A stretch of DNA of 64,000 bases from Flavobacterium taihuense (GTDB lineage Bacteria > Bacteroidota > Bacteroidia > Flavobacteriales > Flavobacteriaceae). Under the pieces are notes generated by a model. The model saw only the letters and a list, made by a program, of their open reading frames with translations. It was not told the DNA's origin and did not search any database. This document shows positions 60,011-64,000 of the stretch, one piece after another. The stretch is from contig NZ_JAHWYN010000019.1 in assembly GCF_019351435.1 (NCBI RefSeq), positions 1 to 64,000 of the forward strand. Direction: 5' to 3'. Position 1 is the first letter of the stretch. Every line of letters starts with the position of its first letter. Made by a program: the position numbers and the translations under genes.

Positions 60011-60616
60011 CTATTGTATTATTTTTTTTTCAAACAGATCAACCACATCTTCTTCGCCTACTTGTAAGTTCCAAACTTGAAGTCCAAGTGCCAACGCAGC
60101 ATCGGTGTTTTCTTTTTTGTCATCAATGAATAAGGTGTGTTTTGCCTGGAGTGCATTTTGATCCAATACGAAGTTGTAGGTTTCTAGATTGGGTTTTCTC
60201 ATGCCAATTTCAAATGAGAAATATACTTTTTCAAAACATTGATAAAAATCACTGTAAAATGTTGTTCCTGTTTTTTGTTCGAAGGTGTCAATATGAATGG
60301 CATCCGTGTTGCTCAATAAAAATAAACGGTATTTTTTAGAAAGCATTTGAAGGAATTCCAATCGATACAATGGGAAGTCCAATAGTATTGCATTCCAAGC
60401 TTGCAAAATGTCCTCGATGGATGCATTGTTAGTATGTTTTTGAATTCCAAACAAGAAATCTTCCTCCGAGATGGATCCTAATTCATACTGTAAGTTCAAT
60501 TGGTCTAAATCTTCGTTCCAATGGGATATGCCAAGATTTTTTAAGCCATCCATAGTGGCTTGTTTATCTAAATTGATAAATACATCTCCAAAATCAAATA
60601 TAATAGCATTAATCAT
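60011..60616 (-). CDS. HAD-superfamily hydrolase
   Basis: The 201-residue protein is a HAD phosphatase: motif I IIFDFGDVFINL with Asp8, motif II LLSNTD, and motif III/IV with GMRKPN and FIDDKKEN. In motif I the second aspartate of DxD is replaced by Gly (DFG), as is common in the branch with haloacid-dehalogenase-like or unknown activity, so I do not name a substrate. It overlaps ribD by 8 bp, hinting at the missing riboflavin-pathway phosphatase step, but that is inference only. Confidence 0.82.
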   Translation of the reverse strand: MINAIIFDFGDVFINLDKQATMDGLKNLGISHWNEDLDQLNLQYELGSISEEDFLFGIQKHTNNASIEDILQAWNAILLDFPLYRLEFLQMLSKKYRLFLLSNTDAIHIDTFEQKTGTTFYSDFYQCFEKVYFSFEIGMRKPNLETYNFVLDQNALQAKHTLFIDDKKENTDAALALGLQVWNLQVGEEDVVDLFEKKIIQ

Positions 60617-61652
60617 GGTTTCTGATTATTAAAAATTCATCGGTGTCAATTGTGTGTTTTTCAAAATCTGTTTTTGGTATATGAGGGGCTTTAATTCCTT
60701 TTTCCAAAAATGTTTTCCCTGTAAAAACTCGAGCTTCGTCCCAAAGATTTGCATCGATAAAGGTCTGCAAAGTTTGAAGTCCACCTTCAATAATAACCGA
60801 TTGGATATTGTTTTTATAAAGTGAATCAACAATTTGTTTGGCTATATTTTGTTTAAAATCAATTACTTCAAAGGTAGTGTTTTCTTTGGAGATAGTGTTT
60901 TTGGAATTAGTAAATACAATTGTTTTTGTTTGATTGTCAAAAACAGCATTATCTTCCGGAATGCGATTGTTTTGGTCCAATACTATTCGGACCGGATTGT
61001 TTCCATACCAATCTCTCGCATTTAGTTTGGGGTTGTCGTCGATAACAGTTTGTGTTCCTACCAAAATAGCCTGTTCCTCGGTTCTCCATTTGTGAACCAA
61101 TTGTCTGGAATAAGTATTGGTAATCCAAACTGGTTTTTTTTCCAATTTTTCAAGAGGGGCAATAAAACCATCTTGACTTTGTGCCCATTTTAGTAGAATA
61201 TAAGGCCTTTTCTTTTGATGAAAAGTAAAAAAGCGTTTGTTGAGTTCGTTGCATTCGTCTTCTAGTATTCCAATAGTGACGTGAATACCCGCTTCAATTA
61301 ATTTTTTGATTCCGTTTCCGGCCACTTTGATATTTGGATCTACGGTGCCAATAACGACATTTGGGATTTTGTTTTTTATTATTAAATCGCAACAGGGAGG
61401 TGTTTTACCAAAATGGCTGCACGGTTCCAAGCTCACGTAGATAGTTGCTTTTTTTAGCAACGATTTATCGTGTACCGAATTTACTGCATTGACTTCGGCA
61501 TGGGGTTCGCCTGCTTTTTTGTGCCAACCTTCGCCTATGATTTTGCCTTCATATACAATGATGCTTCCAACCATGGGATTGGGATAGGTCGTTCCTAGTC
61601 CGTTTTTGGCCAGTTCGATGCAACGGCTCATGTATTTTTCATGTATCTTCAC
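60609..61652 (-). CDS. ribD: Riboflavin biosynthesis deaminase/reductase RibD
   Basis: RibD carries out deamination and then reduction of the pyrimidine intermediate in riboflavin synthesis. The 347-residue protein starts with GTG (MKIHEKYMSRCIELAKNG). The N-terminal deaminase shows the zinc site HAEVNAVNSV (His51, Glu53) and PCSHFGKTPPC (Cys78, Cys87). The C-terminal reductase domain (about 145-345) has PYILLKWAQSQDGF, GTQTVIDDNPKLNAR and IIEGGLQTL. Both domains are complete. Its -7 box ends 4 bp before the GTG. Confidence 0.94.
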   Translation of the reverse strand: MKIHEKYMSRCIELAKNGLGTTYPNPMVGSIIVYEGKIIGEGWHKKAGEPHAEVNAVNSVHDKSLLKKATIYVSLEPCSHFGKTPPCCDLIIKNKIPNVVIGTVDPNIKVAGNGIKKLIEAGIHVTIGILEDECNELNKRFFTFHQKKRPYILLKWAQSQDGFIAPLEKLEKKPVWITNTYSRQLVHKWRTEEQAILVGTQTVIDDNPKLNARDWYGNNPVRIVLDQNNRIPEDNAVFDNQTKTIVFTNSKNTISKENTTFEVIDFKQNIAKQIVDSLYKNNIQSVIIEGGLQTLQTFIDANLWDEARVFTGKTFLEKGIKAPHIPKTDFEKHTIDTDEFLIIRNHD

Positions 61653-61656
61653 TCTG

Positions 61657-61664
61657 CAAAAGTA
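61657..61664 (-). promoter_or_regulatory. -7 promoter box abutting the ribD start
   Basis: The minus strand reads TACTTTTG and then CAGA before the GTG start. Transcription from it would begin at or near the start codon, as for rluF. No FMN riboswitch is visible upstream. Confidence 0.45.
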
Positions 61665-61759
61665 GTAATTTTGGAATTAGAATTTAGTTTCAAAACTTAG
61701 GATGTTTTCCCATTTACAATGGCTATTTTTGTGATGTAGAATTAATAATATAGTGTTTT

Positions 61760-62251
61760 ATGGATAATTGGGTTATTAGAAAAATACAAAAAGTAGACAA
61801 TCAGGCGGTTGCTCAATTGATAAGAGCTGTTTTTGATGAACTGAATATTCCAAAAGTAGGGACAGCTTATGAAGACCCTTATCTTGACTTGATGTTTGAA
61901 GAATATAGCAAACCACGATCCGTTTATTATGTAGTCGAAAGTGAGGGGCATATTGTAGGTGGAGCAGGGGTGGCACCACTAGCAAATGAAGCTGAGATAT
62001 ATTGTGAGTTGCAAAAAATGTATTTTCTTCCAGAAACCCGCGGAAAAGGAATTGGAAGCCAAATGATGGAGCAATGTTTACAAAGCGCCCGTGAATTTGG
62101 TTTCGAAAAGTGTTACTTGGAAACAATGCCTTTTATGTTGGATGCCCAAAAGTTATATAGAAAAGTAGGTTTCGAAAATATTTGTTCTCCAATGGGAAGT
62201 ACGGGTCATACGAGTTGTCCGGTTTGGATGCTGAAAGATTTGACACTTTAA
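61760..62251 (+). CDS. GNAT-family N-acetyltransferase
   Basis: The 163-residue protein has the GNAT acetyl-CoA site LPETRGKGIGSQMMEQCL (about 94-111, R/Q-x-x-G-x-G type), the strand VVESEGHIVGGAGVAPL before it and CYLETMPFMLDAQKLYRKVGF after it. The substrate cannot be read from the sequence. It is 28 bp upstream of prmC, so the two are probably co-transcribed; other acetyltransferase genes are not near. Confidence 0.88.
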   Translation: MDNWVIRKIQKVDNQAVAQLIRAVFDELNIPKVGTAYEDPYLDLMFEEYSKPRSVYYVVESEGHIVGGAGVAPLANEAEIYCELQKMYFLPETRGKGIGSQMMEQCLQSAREFGFEKCYLETMPFMLDAQKLYRKVGFENICSPMGSTGHTSCPVWMLKDLTL

Positions 62252-62279
62252 CCACGAAAGGGAACTGAAAAAAATAAAC

Positions 62280-63137
62280 ATGAAAATAAAAGAATACAGA
62301 ACTCAATTCATTCAAGCGCTTACTCTGATGTATGATGAAGGTGAAGCGGAGAGTTTTTTCTATTTGATATTGGAAGAAAAGCAGCAACTGAAAAGAATTG
62401 ATTTGGCTTTGGAGCCGGATTTGGTTTTTTCGGAGAATGATATTGACGTTTGGAATTCGATTTTGAAACAATTAAAATTAGAAATTCCGATTCAGTATTT
62501 GTTAGGCAAAACAAGTTTTTATGGATTGGATTTTGAAGTCAATGAAAACGTTTTGATTCCAAGGCCGGAGACGGAGGAATTAGTGGATTGGATAATCTCT
62601 AATAATCGAACAATCGAACAATCTAAAAATCTAAGGATTTTAGACATCGGAACAGGAAGCGGATGCATTGCCATTTCGTTGGCCAAGAATCTCCCGAATG
62701 CAGAAGTTTTTGCAATTGATGTTTCAGAGAAAGCTTTGGCAACTGCCCAAAAAAATGCAGCTCTGAATGAAGTAAAAGTTACTTTTATATCCCAAAACAT
62801 TCTTGAAACACTAGATTTAGGCCAAGAGTTTGATATTATTGTTTCGAATCCGCCGTATGTAAGGAATCTCGAAAAAGAAGAAATCAAGAAAAATGTTTTG
62901 GACAATGAACCTCATTTGGCACTTTTTGTGGAAGATAATGATGCCTTAATTTTTTATAGAAAAATAGCCGAATTGGCTCAAAAAAACCTTTCGGACTCAG
63001 GGAAACTTTATTTTGAAATCAATCAGTATTTGGGGAAAGAAATGGTTGATTTACTTGAAGAAATGGATTTTAAAGACATAGAACTTCGTAAGGATATTTA
63101 CGGTAATGATAGAATGATGAGAGCAGGTTTCAGGTAG
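62280..63137 (+). CDS. prmC: Release-factor glutamine methyltransferase PrmC
   Basis: PrmC methylates the Gln of the GGQ motif in release factors RF1 and RF2. The 285-residue protein has an N-terminal helical domain, the SAM motif ILDIGTGSGCIAISLA (120-135) with GTGSGC (124-129) and the catalytic NPPYVRN motif (190-196). Its last codons merge into a GCAGGTTTCAG word-repeat stretch that also lies past the stop. Confidence 0.94.
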   Translation: MKIKEYRTQFIQALTLMYDEGEAESFFYLILEEKQQLKRIDLALEPDLVFSENDIDVWNSILKQLKLEIPIQYLLGKTSFYGLDFEVNENVLIPRPETEELVDWIISNNRTIEQSKNLRILDIGTGSGCIAISLAKNLPNAEVFAIDVSEKALATAQKNAALNEVKVTFISQNILETLDLGQEFDIIVSNPPYVRNLEKEEIKKNVLDNEPHLALFVEDNDALIFYRKIAELAQKNLSDSGKLYFEINQYLGKEMVDLLEEMDFKDIELRKDIYGNDRMMRAGFR

Positions 63138-63179
63138 CAGGTTTCAGATGGCAGAACGCAGAATTGAGATGGCAGAATT
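63137..63179. repeat. Left inverted-repeat arm around the S23 gene
   Basis: AGCAGGTT (63137-63144) is followed by CAGAATTGAGATGGCAGAAT plus T (63159-63179). The second part matches the reverse complement of 63606-63626 at 19 of 21 bases, and the first part that of 63635-63642. Confidence 0.6.
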
Positions 63180-63218
63180 CAGATTTTAGATAGTTGGGAA
63201 GGTAAGAAACAGATTTTA

Positions 63219-63578
63219 TCAATTAAACTTATCAGGATTAGCCATCATATAATTTAATAGTTTTCCAACTTCAAGGCTCTTTGAAGTTAAGCCGTCAAAA
63301 GTTTCTTGATTAATATATTCACAGGCAAGAGAATATTCCAGCCAAGATTGGGTTTCTGAATTTTCGGCATCACTATCTGAGAGTTTGGAAATAAAATGAT
63401 TAACGTATCTTCTTTTTCGGGTAGCCTCGGCAATGTTTACAGAAACACTTCTCGAAGAACGCCTAATTTGGTCTGTTAATGAGTATTTCTCTTCAGACGG
63501 AAAACCTTTCGAAATATTAAAAATTGACATTCCTAATTCAAATGATTTTTTATAAGCCAATAAATCTTGAAATCTCAT
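63219..63578 (-). CDS. Four-helix-bundle protein (S23 / bAvd-like family)
   Basis: The 119-residue protein has the family signature SLTDQIRRSSRSVSVNIAEA (33-52) and the overall helical pattern, so it should form a small four-helix bundle, as in proteins encoded in 23S rRNA intervening sequences and in accessory proteins of diversity-generating retroelements. No reverse transcriptase or rRNA gene is near. It is framed by imperfect inverted repeats at 63137-63179 and 63606-63642. Its function here is unknown. Confidence 0.88.
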   Translation of the reverse strand: MRFQDLLAYKKSFELGMSIFNISKGFPSEEKYSLTDQIRRSSRSVSVNIAEATRKRRYVNHFISKLSDSDAENSETQSWLEYSLACEYINQETFDGLTSKSLEVGKLLNYMMANPDKFN

Positions 63579-63605
63579 ATTGTTATTTGAAGGTTAGTTG
63601 TTAGC

Positions 63606-63642
63606 AATTCTGTAATCTCAATTCTGTCTTTTGGAACCTGCT
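63606..63642. repeat. Right inverted-repeat arm around the S23 gene
   Basis: AATTCTGTAATCTCAATTCT plus G (63606-63626), then AACCTGCT (63635-63642). This is the reverse complement of the left arm, in the same order, with a 6-base length difference between the two blocks. Confidence 0.6.
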
Positions 63643-63694
63643 ATCTATTTTCTACGTTCTTTAATCTGTCACCTTCAATCTTAATTCTGCCTTC

Positions 63695-64000
63695 TTATTC
63701 ATATCGCAGCGCCTCAATAGGATCCAGATTTGCCGATTTTATAGCGGGATATAAACCGGAAACTAATGCCACTATAAAACTAGTCACAAAAGCAGCTATA
63801 ATCGCTCCCCACGGAATTACAAAAACAAAGTTCATCACTGCCGCAAACCCAAACCCAATTAATATTCCAAAAATAATTCCGACCAAACCGCCTATTTGCC
63901 CAATAAGCAGTGTTTCTATAAAAAACTGAAAGGCAATGGTTGATTTTTTGGCTCCCAAAGCTTTTCGAACCCCAATTTCTCGGGTGCGTTCGGTTACCGA
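63695..64000 (-). CDS. FtsX/MacB-type ABC transporter permease, partial
   Basis: The C-terminal 101 residues of a permease are visible; the frame is open to the window edge and reads SVTERTREIGVRKALGAKKS, the characteristic FtsX/MacB signature before the last helices. Two or three membrane helices follow (about FFIETLLIGQIGGLVGIIFG and AIIAAFVTSFIVALVSGLYP) and the chain ends LDPIEALRYE, the usual MacB-like C terminus. It belongs to an exporter of the MacB/LolCE class; the ATPase should lie beyond the window. Confidence 0.88.
   Translation of the reverse strand, partial: SVTERTREIGVRKALGAKKSTIAFQFFIETLLIGQIGGLVGIIFGILIGFGFAAVMNFVFVIPWGAIIAAFVTSFIVALVSGLYPAIKSANLDPIEALRYE

Noticed and set aside
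59947..60129. Small plus-strand frame beginning with a hydrophobic helix
   Set aside because: The helix-like start looks like a small membrane protein, but most of the frame is the reverse of the HAD gene and no promoter or terminator supports it.
61653..61759. FMN riboswitch upstream of ribD
   Set aside because: The gap is about 107 bp, lacks the conserved FMN aptamer pieces, and the -7 box lies next to the start codon.
63219..63578. Diversity-generating retroelement around the S23-type gene
   Set aside because: No reverse transcriptase or template/variable repeat pair was found in the window.

Overview
The window is a contiguous stretch of a low-GC chromosome from a member of the Bacteroidota, most likely Flavobacterium or a close relative. 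Four things point there: the protein families (LepB with an N-terminal membrane domain, OMP_b-brl_3 TonB-type receptors, DUF5683, DUF6624, a TonB protein starting with the VFENRNKEYGAYNLRQ motif), repeated TAnnTTTG -7 promoter boxes, frequent bidirectional T-run hairpin terminators, and dispersed palindromic elements around a GATAGCCCGACAG-like core. I see no prophage, insertion sequence, CRISPR array, rRNA or tRNA. About 61 protein genes are supported, mostly housekeeping.

Layout. 1-4.0 kb is the most accessory-looking part: a stand-alone MASE1 membrane protein, a surface lipoprotein, and a four-helix membrane protein with a coiled coil and a C-terminal domain that looks like pYEATS. 4.0-9.7 kb holds htpG, two small lipoproteins (lipocalin-like and OmpA-like), an orphan ABC ATPase and fabH. 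9.8-16 kb holds a TonB-dependent-receptor-like protein, argS and two small unknown genes. 16-22.4 kb holds ffh, folD, rluF, an alpha/beta hydrolase and the Nif3/zinc-ribbon-like pair. 22.7-30.4 kb holds a TPR protein, lpxK-punA, a hybrid histidine kinase overlapping gapA, and lipA. 30.6-38.7 kb holds an M48 protease, TonB, a glycosyltransferase with an ECF sigma factor, a PaiB-like protein, murB, a DUF2461 protein, a rhodanese-thioredoxin fusion and recF. 39-46.2 kb is a plus-strand run: TPR protein, ribH, DUF6624, mutL, two rhomboid-family proteins and an EEP hydrolase. 46.3-58.6 kb is a minus-strand run: wbqC-like, two tandem lepB genes, dapB, DUF5683, parB, parA, an SDR, an aminotransferase, an rsmI-like methyltransferase, a low-Mr phosphatase and dnaA. 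58.8-64 kb holds a thioesterase, yigZ, a HAD hydrolase, ribD, a GNAT acetyltransferase, prmC, a four-helix-bundle (S23) protein and a partial FtsX-type permease.

How genes fit together. ParA, ParB and DnaA lie within 7 kb, which suggests but does not prove proximity to the origin. DapB, LepB, DUF5683 and ParAB form one co-directional cluster. RibD and RibH, two riboflavin enzymes, sit far apart in the window. The sigma factor, glycosyltransferase, HK/gapA, mutL/rhomboid, lpxK/punA and ribD/HAD pairs overlap and are probably translationally coupled.

Most worth a second look: the pYEATS-like membrane protein and the 20-bp direct repeats around it; the S23 four-helix-bundle gene framed by imperfect inverted repeats; two about 124-bp structured elements with conserved ends and a variable hairpin; a zinc-ribbon-family protein that has lost all its cysteines; tandem signal peptidases; and two genes (rluF, ribD) whose -7 boxes sit 4 bp from the start codon, implying leaderless mRNAs. 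Several starts were moved from the longest reading frame to internal codons; reasons are given per gene.
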